Assembly: GCF_900095725.1 (NCBI RefSeq)
Contig: NZ_FMMP01000010.1
Location: 20,113 to 84,112, forward strand
DNA: 64,000 bases
Direction: 5' to 3'
Source: Cellulosilyticum sp. I15G10I2
GTDB taxonomy: Bacteria; Bacillota; Clostridia; Lachnospirales; Cellulosilyticaceae
In this document: positions 34,893 to 44,458 of the stretch, in pieces
Position numbering within the stretch: the stretch's first letter is position 1
How the letters are laid out: every line of letters starts with the position of its first letter
Made by a program: the position numbers and the translations under genes
Notes under the pieces: generated by a model
Database searches by the model: none
Told to the model about the DNA's origin: nothing
Seen by the model: only the letters and a program-made list of their open reading frames with translations

Positions 34893-35699
34893 ATGCAACA
34901 AAGTCAAAATGAATACTGTGACCTTATAGTAAGCGATATCAGACATGTTATTGAAAGAGGACCTAACCCCAACTGGCACTTTAAAAATATCTCGCACCCT
35001 GATCACTATGTTCTTGCTCTTACAATTAAAGGAGAATGTTTGTATCGCTTTAACGATATGCAGTACTGTTTGCAAACAGGAGATATTATTTTCTTTCAAA
35101 AGGCTCAGATGCATAGTGTTCAGAGTAACCACGAAAAGCCCTGGTCTTTCATTTCTACTACTTTCGATATTGTATTTAAAAATGAATATTCAAAAAATAT
35201 GATTAATGGACTTGATAACATCTTAAGAAGTAGTGACTTTGCACAAATGTCAGTACTTTTCAAAGAACTAGATCATATCTGGTCGGGAATGAATGCGTAC
35301 TATTTGTTGAAATGTCGGAGTATCATTATGGAGATATTATATATCATATTAAGTCAAAAGACCCAACAGGGCCATTCTACACCACACGCACATACAATAA
35401 ATGATATCTGTGATATGATCCTAAAAAACTATTCTAAAAATTATTCCGTAGAAGAATTGGCACAAGCAGCGGATTTAAGTTATTCCCACTTTAGTATGAT
35501 TTTCAAAGATATTACAGGGTTTGGAGTGACTCAATATCAAAATCAGGTAAAAATAAACAAAGCTAAAAATCTGCTACTAAGTGGTGAGTGTAATGTGACT
35601 GAAGTAGCAGAACAGGTAGGCTTTAATAATATATTCTACTTTAGTCACTTATTTAAGAAGTTTACAGGAGTAAGTCCATCGGAGTATTTAAAAAGATAA
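34893..35699 (+). CDS. AraC-family regulator
   Basis: A 268-residue protein with an N-terminal cupin-type sensor domain (residues 25-115, YRFNDMQYCLQTGDIIFFQ) and two C-terminal HTH motifs (YSVEELAQAADLSYSHFSMIFK, then NVTEVAEQVGFNNIFYFSHLF). Clearly paralogous to the regulator at 44,454-45,263. It is divergent from the toroid gene and likely controls it, probably with a sugar or uronate ligand. Confidence 0.9.
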   Translation: MQQSQNEYCDLIVSDIRHVIERGPNPNWHFKNISHPDHYVLALTIKGECLYRFNDMQYCLQTGDIIFFQKAQMHSVQSNHEKPWSFISTTFDIVFKNEYSKNMINGLDNILRSSDFAQMSVLFKELDHIWSGMNAYYLLKCRSIIMEILYIILSQKTQQGHSTPHAHTINDICDMILKNYSKNYSVEELAQAADLSYSHFSMIFKDITGFGVTQYQNQVKINKAKNLLLSGECNVTEVAEQVGFNNIFYFSHLFKKFTGVSPSEYLKR

Positions 35700-35765
35700 T
35701 ACGCATAATGATTATCGAAGAAAAGATTTGATTGGAATTATATGTCATGAAAGGGGTTACTCTAT

Positions 35766-37238
35766 ATGAACAAAAAAATAAAGTCCACCAGGAGCTTTAT
35801 CATGCTATGGCTTTTAATGCTGACCTTGTTTGCTGGGTCTGTTCTGGTTGGAGCTATTCAAGAAAATAGAATTATCAAAGAGTATGACGCCTTTGTTGAG
35901 CAAGGTGTGGAGTTGTCACAGTTACCCTTTGTTATACAAATCCTAGATATTGAGCTTGAAAATTATATTATTTTCAATCGGGAAGGAGCCTTTGAAAAAT
36001 ATCAAAGTCATGCGCAGATATTAGAGGATACACTTAAAAAATTTGACGGTGTTTCTGGAAGTGACGAGTACAGATTTTATCTTCGAACATTATCCAACAT
36101 GTATCGGAATATTGATTCTTTTGCGCAAGGCGAAAATAATGCAAACATATTTAACACTTTTTATAACCCGCAAATGGGTATAAAGACCCAGACTAAATTT
36201 TTAATATTACAGGCGGAAAAACTCGCACTCTCTTACTTAAAATATAGTAGTTTGCATTACAGGGACGTTCTTATACGTTATAGAGAAATTGTTATGGTAA
36301 GAAATGGTATCTTGCTTATAGCATTTGTACTCATTAGTATATGGATTTTAAGACGTGGTGGAGATATGCTCTTGGACATGGAAAATGTGTCGAAAAATGC
36401 TCTCATACTTGCTGAAGGTAATTGGGACGTGGCAGATATAGATGAAAGTCGGTTTTATGAAATAAATAACATCATATTAGCCTTTAATATGATGAAGTTA
36501 AATATAAAAAACTATATAGAGAAACTAGCGGAAAAAGCTGAAATTGAAAGAAATTACTTCTTAGAAAAGCTTCATAACGCAGAAAAAGATAAAACGATAA
36601 AAGAAACAAAGTTGTTGGCACTTCAAATGGAGATTAACCCTCATTTTTTATTTAATACATTAAACACCATTGGTCGAACAGCTTTACTTGAAGATACAGA
36701 ATCTACAATCAAACTTGTTGAGTCGGTTTCTAATATCATGAGGTATAGTATGCGTAGTGAAGCACACACAGCAAATTTATCAGAGGAACTGGATGCACTT
36801 GAATCCTATTTGAGTATTCAACGTTTGAGATTCAAGAATAAACTGGTGTTTAATCTAGAAGTAGACTCAAGCATAAAACTTGAATCGGTCTTAATACCAC
36901 CTTTGATACTGCAGCCAATCGTCGAGAATGCAATCATACATGGCATGTCAAGTGTTACAAAAGGTGGTGTTATTGGAATTTTGATTTCCAAGAAGATTGA
37001 TTCTGTTATGATTTGTATCAAAGACAATGGTAAAGGTATTGAAAAAGCCTTATTGGATACAATCAATAGAGGTGAATCAATCCAGATAAGACAAGAAGAA
37101 AAAAGCATTGGCGTAGAAAATGTTAAATTGCGTATGCATCATTACTATGGAGAAGATGGCCTAGTCACCTACAATAGTGTAAGGGATGAAGGTACAACAG
37201 TTTTGATAAGGATTCCAATGAAAGGAAGTGTTTCTTAA
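35766..37238 (+). CDS. YesM-type sensor histidine kinase
   Basis: A 490-residue membrane kinase. TM1 is about residues 12-32, an extracellular sensor of about 145 residues follows, TM2 is about 180-197, then a HAMP-like linker. The His_kinase block is QMEINPHFLFNTLNTI with the phosphorylated His, and the ATPase has ENAIIHGMSS and DNGKGIE. It overlaps its response regulator by TAATG. It probably senses an extracellular sugar or oligouronide. Confidence 0.93.
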   Translation: MNKKIKSTRSFIMLWLLMLTLFAGSVLVGAIQENRIIKEYDAFVEQGVELSQLPFVIQILDIELENYIIFNREGAFEKYQSHAQILEDTLKKFDGVSGSDEYRFYLRTLSNMYRNIDSFAQGENNANIFNTFYNPQMGIKTQTKFLILQAEKLALSYLKYSSLHYRDVLIRYREIVMVRNGILLIAFVLISIWILRRGGDMLLDMENVSKNALILAEGNWDVADIDESRFYEINNIILAFNMMKLNIKNYIEKLAEKAEIERNYFLEKLHNAEKDKTIKETKLLALQMEINPHFLFNTLNTIGRTALLEDTESTIKLVESVSNIMRYSMRSEAHTANLSEELDALESYLSIQRLRFKNKLVFNLEVDSSIKLESVLIPPLILQPIVENAIIHGMSSVTKGGVIGILISKKIDSVMICIKDNGKGIEKALLDTINRGESIQIRQEEKSIGVENVKLRMHHYYGEDGLVTYNSVRDEGTTVLIRIPMKGSVS

Positions 37239-38752
37239 TGAAAATTGGAATTGTAGAAGATGAATATTTTGAAAGAGAGGCTATAAAATTACTGATCAGT
37301 AGGTCGGAAATACCGGCAGAAGTAATTTACGAAATAGATAATGGTGCAGATGCGGTACTATTGTTTAGAAAGCACCGGCCTGATTTGATTTTCATTGACA
37401 TAGAAATGCCAGTGTTATCTGGTTTGGATGCGGCGAAAAAAATTCGTGAAATAGATCAGAACGTAGAAATCGTCATATTGACAGCATACAATGAGTTTGC
37501 ATATGCTCAGCAAGCCATTAAGATAAATGTAATGGATTATCTTTTAAAACCCTATAACTCGGAAAAACTATACGAAATCATCAGGAGAGTGGATGAAAAA
37601 CTTGTAGCAAAAAATAAAGATAGTATTAATGAGAACGCTAAGAAAAAGAAAATGCTTGAAATTGATAAGTATTTAAAAAAAGAAATACTCTACTATATGA
37701 TATCGGGGCGATTTTTTGATAAGTGGTCCTATGAACTATATAATGATTTTTTTTCAATAGGCAAAAAAGTGCTTAGATGTGTGCTGTATAGAATTAGTAA
37801 AAACTTACTGATTGAAGAGCATCAAATACAGGCAATTCAAATGGAGATGGAGCGTGCTTTTCCTGGTATCGTGTGTAGTGTTTTAGAGAGAGATATTGTA
37901 GGTATTCGAGTCGAAGAGCGTTCTGAAAGATATAAAAACTATGAGATTCCTGAGGGGGTTGTATCTTTGTTACCAGGTGTTAACGTTCAAGATGTACAGA
38001 TGAGCAGTGAAAGTACAGAGGATATAAATGGATTACCTTTTGTTTACCAACGACTTAAAGAGAAAGTCAATACAGTAGAAATTGAACAAGGCCTCAAGAG
38101 TAAGAAAGTTATGGAAATCTATATACTTGAGAATAATTTATATGAACAGATATTAGGTGGAGATAGAGAGAAAACACACCAAATAATCATGGATTTATCC
38201 AGAATGGTTAACAGTACCAATAAAGGGGAATTAATCAAAAATAAGGCTTACTTCAGTTATTTATGGAGAGGTATTGATCGCTATATATTTCAGATTACAG
38301 GACGTCGTAAGAGTACTATAGAGAAAAATGCTATTGATTTTAGACTAGAGAAAGCCGAAACTATGGATGAGCTGGTTGGTATTATTGAACAATTCATTCT
38401 CCTATATTCTAAAGAATTTGAAGCGGATGGAGGAAATGTGGTTTCGAGGGTTGTTGAACAAGCAAAGGAATATATCAAGACGAATTTGGACAAAGAGCTC
38501 TCGCTAGAGAATATAGCAGAGGCATTAGGGTATTCAAGTTTTCATTTTAGTAAAACTTTTAAGAAAGTAGAAGGCGTTAATTTTAAGGAGTATGTCATCA
38601 AGGTCAGGATGGAAAAAGCAAAATTGTTGTTTATACAAGGTGGTAATAACGTCTCTGAAGTTTCAAAGATGGTAGGGTATCATAATACCAATTACTTCAG
38701 TAAGGTTTTTCATAAGTATTTTGGGATTTTACCAAAAGATTTTAAAAAATAG
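37238..38752 (+). CDS. YesN-type response regulator
   Basis: A 504-residue protein. Receiver domain (residues 1-120) with phosphorylation Asp in DLIFIDIEMPVLSG, a middle linker of about 280 residues and an AraC-type HTH pair at the C terminus (LSLENIAEALGYSSFHFSKTFK, then VSEVSKMVGYHNTNYFSKVF). It is co-transcribed with the kinase and lies just before the TRAP genes, which it probably activates. Confidence 0.93.
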   Translation: MKIGIVEDEYFEREAIKLLISRSEIPAEVIYEIDNGADAVLLFRKHRPDLIFIDIEMPVLSGLDAAKKIREIDQNVEIVILTAYNEFAYAQQAIKINVMDYLLKPYNSEKLYEIIRRVDEKLVAKNKDSINENAKKKKMLEIDKYLKKEILYYMISGRFFDKWSYELYNDFFSIGKKVLRCVLYRISKNLLIEEHQIQAIQMEMERAFPGIVCSVLERDIVGIRVEERSERYKNYEIPEGVVSLLPGVNVQDVQMSSESTEDINGLPFVYQRLKEKVNTVEIEQGLKSKKVMEIYILENNLYEQILGGDREKTHQIIMDLSRMVNSTNKGELIKNKAYFSYLWRGIDRYIFQITGRRKSTIEKNAIDFRLEKAETMDELVGIIEQFILLYSKEFEADGGNVVSRVVEQAKEYIKTNLDKELSLENIAEALGYSSFHFSKTFKKVEGVNFKEYVIKVRMEKAKLLFIQGGNNVSEVSKMVGYHNTNYFSKVFHKYFGILPKDFKK

Positions 38753-38761
38753 AATTGAAAT

Positions 38762-38810
38762 GAGGCGTGTTTTGTGCAATATGCACTTAATCATGCCTCT
38801 TATTTTGTGA
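38762..38810 (+). terminator. Terminator after the two-component genes
   Basis: GAGGCGTG pairs with CATGCCTC with an inner GTGCA/TGCAC stem, followed by TTATTTTG. TRAP genes start after it. Confidence 0.6.
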
Positions 38811-38933
38811 TGTTGTTGTGAATATAACAATAAATTTTCTTAAATGACAAGTTATTTGCGTATACATTAAACTATTGAAATGCTATTATTTATCTATGGA
38901 ACCACACAATAAACAAAAAAATGGAGGAACGAT

Positions 38934-40031
38934 ATGAAATCTAATTTTAGAAAACTAATTCAAATTATTGCAATGATGATGATTGGTATTATGACATTAA
39001 CGGCATGTGCAACTAGTGAAAAACCTAGTAATAAGAATGCCACTACGACTGTAGAAAAGGAAGCACCTGCCGAGGCACCTAAGGAGGTAGTTGAAGCACC
39101 AGCTTTTGAATTTGAAAAAGTAACTTTGCGCTTTGGATCTACAAGTGCTGAAGGAAGTATTATCGTAGAAACCATGAATGACTTTTCAAAAAGAGTAGCA
39201 GAGAAAACTTCTGGCAATGTTACCGTTGAGGTTTTTCCAGCATCACAACTTGGAGGCGTTAAGGAAATGACTCAATCTCTCCAAGTAGGTGCACTTGATA
39301 TGAGTATGACTCAACCAGCCAGCTTGGTGGATATGGGCATTAAAGAAATGAGTGTAATTGTACTACCCTATATTTTTAGAGATTTTGAACATCGTTGGAA
39401 TGTGTTAGAAAGTGAAATTGGAGATAGTCTCTTGGAAAAAGTAGATGGTGGGAATGTAAAATTAAAAGGTTTTGGATATTTCAAGGATGGCGCTAGAAAC
39501 TTCTTTACTGCAAAAAATAAACCTATTAGAAAACTGGAAGATATTGCAGGCATGAAGCTTCGTGTACAGCCTTATGAAATGGATAGTGATATGACAGTAG
39601 CGTTGGGAGCAAGCCCTACACCAACAGCTTTTGCAGAACTTTATTCAGCGATACAATCAGGTGTAGTGGACGGTGCAGAGCAACCAACAGCAGGATACTA
39701 TAACGGGAAGTTCTATGAAGTTACCAAATACTTTACATTAGACGAACATACCTACAATACATTGGTGGTTCTGTTTTCAGAGTTGAGTTGGAATAAACTT
39801 CAACCTGAAGTTCAAGAGGTCCTAGCTGAGAGTTGGACAGAAGCAACAGAAACAACTAAAAGTAAGATTATAGAAACAGAAGAAGAGATGCTTACTAAAT
39901 TAGAGGCAGAAGGTGTGGAAGTTATTCGTTTAACAGATAGAGATAAATGGGTTGAAGCAATGAAACCAGTTTATGATAAACATGGTGTTGGTTTTGAAGA
40001 ACTGATTGCAAAAATACAAGAAATGAAATAA
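38934..40031 (+). CDS. dctP: TRAP transporter substrate-binding lipoprotein
   Basis: A 365-residue DctP-family solute-binding protein with a lipobox at Cys25 (TLTACA) and a Pro/Glu-rich spacer to about residue 60. The family core is visible in FPASQLGGVKEMTQSLQVGALDMSM and GMKLRVQP, the latter holding the arginine that binds the carboxylate of the ligand. Organic acids, including uronates, are the usual ligands. An ATGGAGGAAC site precedes the ATG. Confidence 0.94.
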   Translation: MKSNFRKLIQIIAMMMIGIMTLTACATSEKPSNKNATTTVEKEAPAEAPKEVVEAPAFEFEKVTLRFGSTSAEGSIIVETMNDFSKRVAEKTSGNVTVEVFPASQLGGVKEMTQSLQVGALDMSMTQPASLVDMGIKEMSVIVLPYIFRDFEHRWNVLESEIGDSLLEKVDGGNVKLKGFGYFKDGARNFFTAKNKPIRKLEDIAGMKLRVQPYEMDSDMTVALGASPTPTAFAELYSAIQSGVVDGAEQPTAGYYNGKFYEVTKYFTLDEHTYNTLVVLFSELSWNKLQPEVQEVLAESWTEATETTKSKIIETEEEMLTKLEAEGVEVIRLTDRDKWVEAMKPVYDKHGVGFEELIAKIQEMK

Positions 40032-40043
40032 AGCAATAGAGTC

Positions 40044-40085
40044 AGGATGGGACCTACCTATGCAAAAATTAGGCCTCATCCTATT
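40044..40085 (+). terminator. Attenuator between dctP and dctQ
   Basis: AGGATG pairs with CATCCT with further pairing of CCTA and TAGG inside, followed by ATTTTAT. It would make more binding protein than membrane subunits. Confidence 0.6.
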
Positions 40086-40110
40086 TTATATTTATTAAGG
40101 AGGAATAACA

Positions 40111-40617
40111 GTGGAAGAAGACATAAAAGAACAAGGAAATATCAGCAAAATAATGGATCGACTAGATGCAATGGTCAATCTATTCTGCGTAGTTTTTCTA
40201 ACCCTTCAAGTTGTATCAATTATCATCATGATAATCGGAAGGTATTTTTTCAATTATGTACCCCGTGGCACAGAAGAATTTGCACTCTTTTGTATGGTGT
40301 GGTTCTCATTGCTTAGTATATCCCTTTCGATTCGTGATGACGCTCATATAAAAATGGAGCTTATGGATGTTTTAGTAGCAGCAGACAAAATTAAGTATTT
40401 TCAATACTTATCTGCATTGGTAAACATTATTTTTTCAGTATTTATGATTTCATATGGGGTGGAGTTAGTTAAATTGACTTCCTCTAATATCCTGTCCACA
40501 TTTAGGATATCTGAAGGGTTTTTGTATTTAGCTATTCCAGTATCTGGTGTTTTTATGATGATAGCTAGTATAGTGTTGATTATTGAAAATGTAAGGAGGT
40601 CTAGAAATGTCAACTGA
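40111..40617 (+). CDS. dctQ: TRAP transporter small membrane subunit
   Basis: A 168-residue protein with four predicted transmembrane helices (about 25-50, 60-80, 100-120 and 140-160) and the conserved PRGTEEFALFCMVWFSLLS segment of DctQ. A GTG start follows AAGGAGGAATAACA. It overlaps dctM by eleven bases, so they are coupled. It couples DctM to the solute-binding protein. Confidence 0.93.
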   Translation: MEEDIKEQGNISKIMDRLDAMVNLFCVVFLTLQVVSIIIMIIGRYFFNYVPRGTEEFALFCMVWFSLLSISLSIRDDAHIKMELMDVLVAADKIKYFQYLSALVNIIFSVFMISYGVELVKLTSSNILSTFRISEGFLYLAIPVSGVFMMIASIVLIIENVRRSRNVN

Positions 40618-41905
40618 GATTATAGCCATTACTTTACTTGTAGGAGCATTTGCATTACTTATGGTTTTAAGAGTGGGTATTGGTATTGCCATGGGTGGCG
40701 CTACTATCATAACAATGCTTTATCTTAAATTACCTATTTCAGTTGTTTTCCAAGGAATGATATCTGGTACCAAAGTGTTTACCTTTATGGCAGTACCGTT
40801 TTTTGTATTGGCCGGTGAATTGATGAGTGGTGGAGGCATCTCTAAAAGACTCATACATTTTGCAGAAGCATTGGTGGGGTGGGTACATGGTGGTGCAGGA
40901 ATGGTAAATGTCTTGGCATCAATGTTTTTTGGTGGGATATCCGGGTCTGCCGCGGCCGATACAGCTTCTTTAGGTCCTATAGAAATTGAAATGATGACAG
41001 AACAAGGCTATGACAAGGAGTTTTCTACCTGTCTTACAATGGCAAGTTCGGTTCAAGGTATGTTAATTCCCCCTAGTCATAATATGGTTGTCTATGCGGT
41101 AACTGCAGGTGGTGTATCTATAGGGGCACTATTTCTTGCAGGATTAGTACCTGGTGTTTTTCTTGGTTTGGCCTTGATGGTTTATAGTTATTACATTGCG
41201 CGTAAAAATCGTTATACTAAAAGTGAAAAATTTAGTTTAAAACGTGTTTTAAAAACAGGATGGACAGCTATGTTTGGACTCATGACCATTGTTATTATAG
41301 TATTAGGCGTTAGTGGAGGCATCATGACAGCGACAGAATCGGCAGCCATTGCGGTCTTGTGGTCTTTCGTTGTATCGGTATGGATCTATAAGGATATGAG
41401 TATTAAAGATTATTATAAGATAGCAACAAAAACAGTTAAAACCTTATCAATAATTATGATTCTAATTGCTGTAGCCTATTCCTTTGGGTGGACAGTCACC
41501 TATTTAGGAATACCAAAGATGATTGCCAGTGGTTTGTTGGCTCTGACAAGCAATAAAATAGTGCTTTTGTTATTGTTGAATATTGTATTGCTGTTACTTG
41601 GTATGGTAATGAGTATGAGCTCCATTATATTGATTCTGACGCCAATATTAGTACCAGTTTTAACAGCTTTAGGAGTTGACTTGGTACATTTTGGTGTGGT
41701 TATGGTGTTAAACCTTGGTATGGGTCTTTTGACACCACCTGTAGGAGGGGTTTTATATATCGGTTCTGCCATTTCGGGTGTGAAAGTGGGAAGGCTGACT
41801 CGGTCTATGGTACCGTTCTATGTACTTATGTTTAGTGTACTTTTATTTTTAACATATGTGCCAGCAATATCAACATTCTTACCAAACCTAGTTTTAGGGA
41901 GATAG
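40607..41905 (+). CDS. dctM: TRAP transporter large permease
   Basis: A 432-residue permease with about 12 membrane segments. The family motifs GGISGSAAADTASLGP and LLTPPVGGVLYIG are intact; the substrate and sodium path lies between them. The start lies inside dctQ, with AAGGAGG upstream. Together with DctP and DctQ it forms a sodium-driven importer, most likely for the uronate or oligouronide used by the following genes. Confidence 0.95.
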   Translation: MSTEIIAITLLVGAFALLMVLRVGIGIAMGGATIITMLYLKLPISVVFQGMISGTKVFTFMAVPFFVLAGELMSGGGISKRLIHFAEALVGWVHGGAGMVNVLASMFFGGISGSAAADTASLGPIEIEMMTEQGYDKEFSTCLTMASSVQGMLIPPSHNMVVYAVTAGGVSIGALFLAGLVPGVFLGLALMVYSYYIARKNRYTKSEKFSLKRVLKTGWTAMFGLMTIVIIVLGVSGGIMTATESAAIAVLWSFVVSVWIYKDMSIKDYYKIATKTVKTLSIIMILIAVAYSFGWTVTYLGIPKMIASGLLALTSNKIVLLLLLNIVLLLLGMVMSMSSIILILTPILVPVLTALGVDLVHFGVVMVLNLGMGLLTPPVGGVLYIGSAISGVKVGRLTRSMVPFYVLMFSVLLFLTYVPAISTFLPNLVLGR

Positions 41906-41963
41906 TGAAAATTAAAAAAATCCACCCTGTTTGAGGGGGTATACCCAACTGAAAGGAGATATA

Positions 41964-42347
41964 ATGATACGAGGAATAGCCCATGTGGGCATAGCAGCAA
42001 AGACACCAAATGTATTAGCAAATTGGTACTGTGACACTTTAAATATGGAGGTGCTAAAAAATATTAATGACACTGTTTTTTTTATAGGTGACCGTCATGG
42101 GGCATATATAGAAATCTACCCTGCTAAAGAGAATATTGAAAAGGATTATGATAATTACGTTCAGGGCATACGCCATTTGGCCATAAGAGTGGATGGCTTC
42201 GACTTTGAATACCAAAGGTTATTGGATAAGGATGTAAAGCCTGCGGCAGAAATCGTACTGAAAGATACTTTTAAACTCGGTTTGTTTTATGATATTGAGG
42301 GAAATCTATTTCACATAGTTGAACGCAATGAAGATGTACCTTATTAG
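41964..42347 (+). CDS. VOC-fold (glyoxalase-like) protein
   Basis: A 127-residue protein with two VOC modules. IAHVGIAAKTPNVLANWY begins the first and RHLAIRVDGFDFEYQRL the second; possible metal ligands are His in the first strand of each and Glu near GAYIEIYPA and HIVER. VOC enzymes catalyse isomerisation, epimerisation or lyase steps. Its place behind the TRAP genes suggests a step in sugar acid handling. ATG at 41964 follows AAAGGAGAT. Confidence 0.8.
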   Translation: MIRGIAHVGIAAKTPNVLANWYCDTLNMEVLKNINDTVFFIGDRHGAYIEIYPAKENIEKDYDNYVQGIRHLAIRVDGFDFEYQRLLDKDVKPAAEIVLKDTFKLGLFYDIEGNLFHIVERNEDVPY

Positions 42348-42515
42348 ATAAAGAGTTAAACTTAAATATCTAATAATATATATGTCAAATTATCCCCCTG
42401 TTTGCTAAGGGGAGTCTCCGATATAAAATTAGATGTGAAAAAATTAATTAAGCAAATTTAGGATATTTTAGAAGTTATTAAGTTGATAGTAATAATGGTT
42501 ATTAAGGAGGTTAAA

Positions 42516-43973
42516 ATGGAGTATGGCTATAGTTACGTTAAAAAAAGCTTTGGAAACAATATGCCAGTACCAGTAGGAAAGAGAGCACCTTTTTCTTGGC
42601 CCACAACGTCTATTAATGCTAATGGAGAAAAGACGATTTTATTTTTTGACAATATGAAAGTTGATGCTCCATATGTATATCTAAGACTAACCATAGCCAT
42701 AGATATAAGAGAAGATGTAATCTTAGAGGTTTCAATTCCAGATACAGAATCTATTTTGGGTATGATAGATATTAGATATGGTGTTGTATTCCAACCATTT
42801 GAGCTTAAAATACCTAAGGATGAGTGCCAAAAGGTGATGAACCAAGGTATTGCAATAAGGATGATCAAAGGTACTTCAAATATCTACTTTTTCAATGATA
42901 CAAGTAGTCATTTTTCTATGAATCAAAAGTTGAACTGTCACCTTATGTTTGCAAATTGTGATATAGGCAATCAGAAAGAAATGATAAAAACATTATGCTC
43001 AAGGAGCTCTATTCAGCTTTTTGGATGGATGGAAGGTTGTGTGATGGACGGTATCTACGATTTAAAGTCTATGTTAGGTGGGCAACAAGTCGTTAAATGT
43101 ATCAATGATCATTATAAACTTTTTTTAGATCATAAAGAGCGTCTAAGTTATGAGAATCCTAGAAGCCAACCCATATTAGAAAAAATGTATGGTATTGAAG
43201 GCATGCTGCCATTTGCGATTCTAGGCAAAACCGATAGCAGACATCCCAAAATAGATTGGTTTTTAGAGGAATTGAAGCAATTTATCAATAATGAAGGTAT
43301 GGTACTAGATGAAGAGATGATCTCGGCAGAAGGAAGTTATACTATTGCATACCCATTGGCCGTTATTTCAGTCATTAAGAACGATATAGCTATTGCAGAA
43401 ATGGCAGTTCAACAGGTTATGAATAGAATGGCTTATTTGAGAGACGAAGGCTCAATCTATTTAAGATATTATATGAATGGGGATCGAACCTTTAAGAATT
43501 GGGGGAGAGCGTATACTTGGTATACTCTAGGACAAATTCAAACATTAATGGCTCTTGGTACTTATGTAGATCATCCTCTTATACAAGCAAAGACGCAACA
43601 GATAAAAAAAGACTTTGTTGAGGTTATTCATATTTTAAAAAGACTGATATCAAATGATGGTATGTGGTATTGCTTTGTTGACGATGCAAGTACCTTGGTA
43701 GATACATCAGCAACTGCTGGTATTGCAGCAGCTATGGCAAAAGGCTATTATGCTGGTTTATTGGAGGTGGAAGAGCTTGATATAGCAAAAAAAGCAGCAA
43801 AAGCATTGGAAGGTTATTTGACGGTTGATGGATGGCTTGCGGGTGTTTCACAGTCTAACAAAAATGGAGAATATCTCCAAAGAAGTGGCTATAGAGTTAT
43901 ATCTCAGATGGCAAATGGCCTTTATGGGCAATTAGTTGGAACGCTTCACAGGATAGAAATGGAAGAATCATAA
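42516..43973 (+). CDS. Unsaturated uronyl hydrolase-like protein (GH88/GH105-like)
   Basis: A protein of about 485 residues. The first 150 are a beta-rich extra domain. The alpha/alpha toroid that follows carries typical GH88/GH105 text: GMLPFAILGKTD, KNWGRAYTWYTLGQ and GMWYCFVDDASTLVDTSATAGIAAAMAKG. Such enzymes remove the 4,5-unsaturated uronic acid left by a lyase. There is no signal peptide, so action is in the cytosol after uptake. ATG at 42516 follows AAGGAGG. Confidence 0.8.
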   Translation: MEYGYSYVKKSFGNNMPVPVGKRAPFSWPTTSINANGEKTILFFDNMKVDAPYVYLRLTIAIDIREDVILEVSIPDTESILGMIDIRYGVVFQPFELKIPKDECQKVMNQGIAIRMIKGTSNIYFFNDTSSHFSMNQKLNCHLMFANCDIGNQKEMIKTLCSRSSIQLFGWMEGCVMDGIYDLKSMLGGQQVVKCINDHYKLFLDHKERLSYENPRSQPILEKMYGIEGMLPFAILGKTDSRHPKIDWFLEELKQFINNEGMVLDEEMISAEGSYTIAYPLAVISVIKNDIAIAEMAVQQVMNRMAYLRDEGSIYLRYYMNGDRTFKNWGRAYTWYTLGQIQTLMALGTYVDHPLIQAKTQQIKKDFVEVIHILKRLISNDGMWYCFVDDASTLVDTSATAGIAAAMAKGYYAGLLEVEELDIAKKAAKALEGYLTVDGWLAGVSQSNKNGEYLQRSGYRVISQMANGLYGQLVGTLHRIEMEES

Positions 43974-43997
43974 TTGATTGGAAAGAAGAGAGTATAA

Positions 43998-44396
43998 ATG
44001 TCAAATATTATTAAGATAGAAGGTGTTGGCTATACACCATTAAAAGATTATAATAGCTGGAGATTAGCTGTACTTCTCCCTTGTACTCATAATGCTATTG
44101 ATACCTTGAAAAGTTTAGGAAAGCATAATACAACAGATGAAGTTTTTACATTATTATGTGGAGTGGCTTACATGATAACAGGTGGAAAAGAAAAAGAGCC
44201 TGGGAACTTTAAGGTTAGAAGACTAGAAAAAGAAACTCTTTTTGTGGTAGAAGCAGGAGAATGGCATGCGGCTATACTTGAAGAAAATTCTAAAATACTG
44301 ATTGCTGAAAACGTGGATACAACAGATAGCCGTACTATAGAAATTAATTCCCAACAGTTAGAATATTTCAAGAGTCAAATTAGAGGTATGGAGTAA
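43998..44396 (+). CDS. Cupin-like small protein
   Basis: A 132-residue beta-rich protein in line with the hydrolase. HNTTDEVFTLLCGVAYMITGG and TLFVVEAGEWHAAIL match cupin motifs, with a reduced set of histidines, so metal binding is uncertain. Cupins in sugar operons are often isomerases or binding proteins. A GAAAGAAGAG site precedes the ATG. Confidence 0.6.
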   Translation: MSNIIKIEGVGYTPLKDYNSWRLAVLLPCTHNAIDTLKSLGKHNTTDEVFTLLCGVAYMITGGKEKEPGNFKVRRLEKETLFVVEAGEWHAAILEENSKILIAENVDTTDSRTIEINSQQLEYFKSQIRGME

Positions 44397-44407
44397 ATAT
44401 AAACATA

Positions 44408-44458
44408 GAAGAGAAGCATTTTATGAAGTTACATAAGATGCCTCTCTTTATTTTTATC
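44408..44458. terminator. Bidirectional terminator between convergent genes
   Basis: GAGAAGCATTTTATG pairs with CATAAGATGCCTCTC with two mismatches, and a T-run follows. It lies between the cupin gene and the opposing AraC gene. Confidence 0.7.

Noticed and set aside
40047..40316. An 89-codon plus-strand frame overlapping dctQ
   Set aside because: It is out of frame with dctQ, which has a clear family match and ribosome site; it begins in the attenuator.
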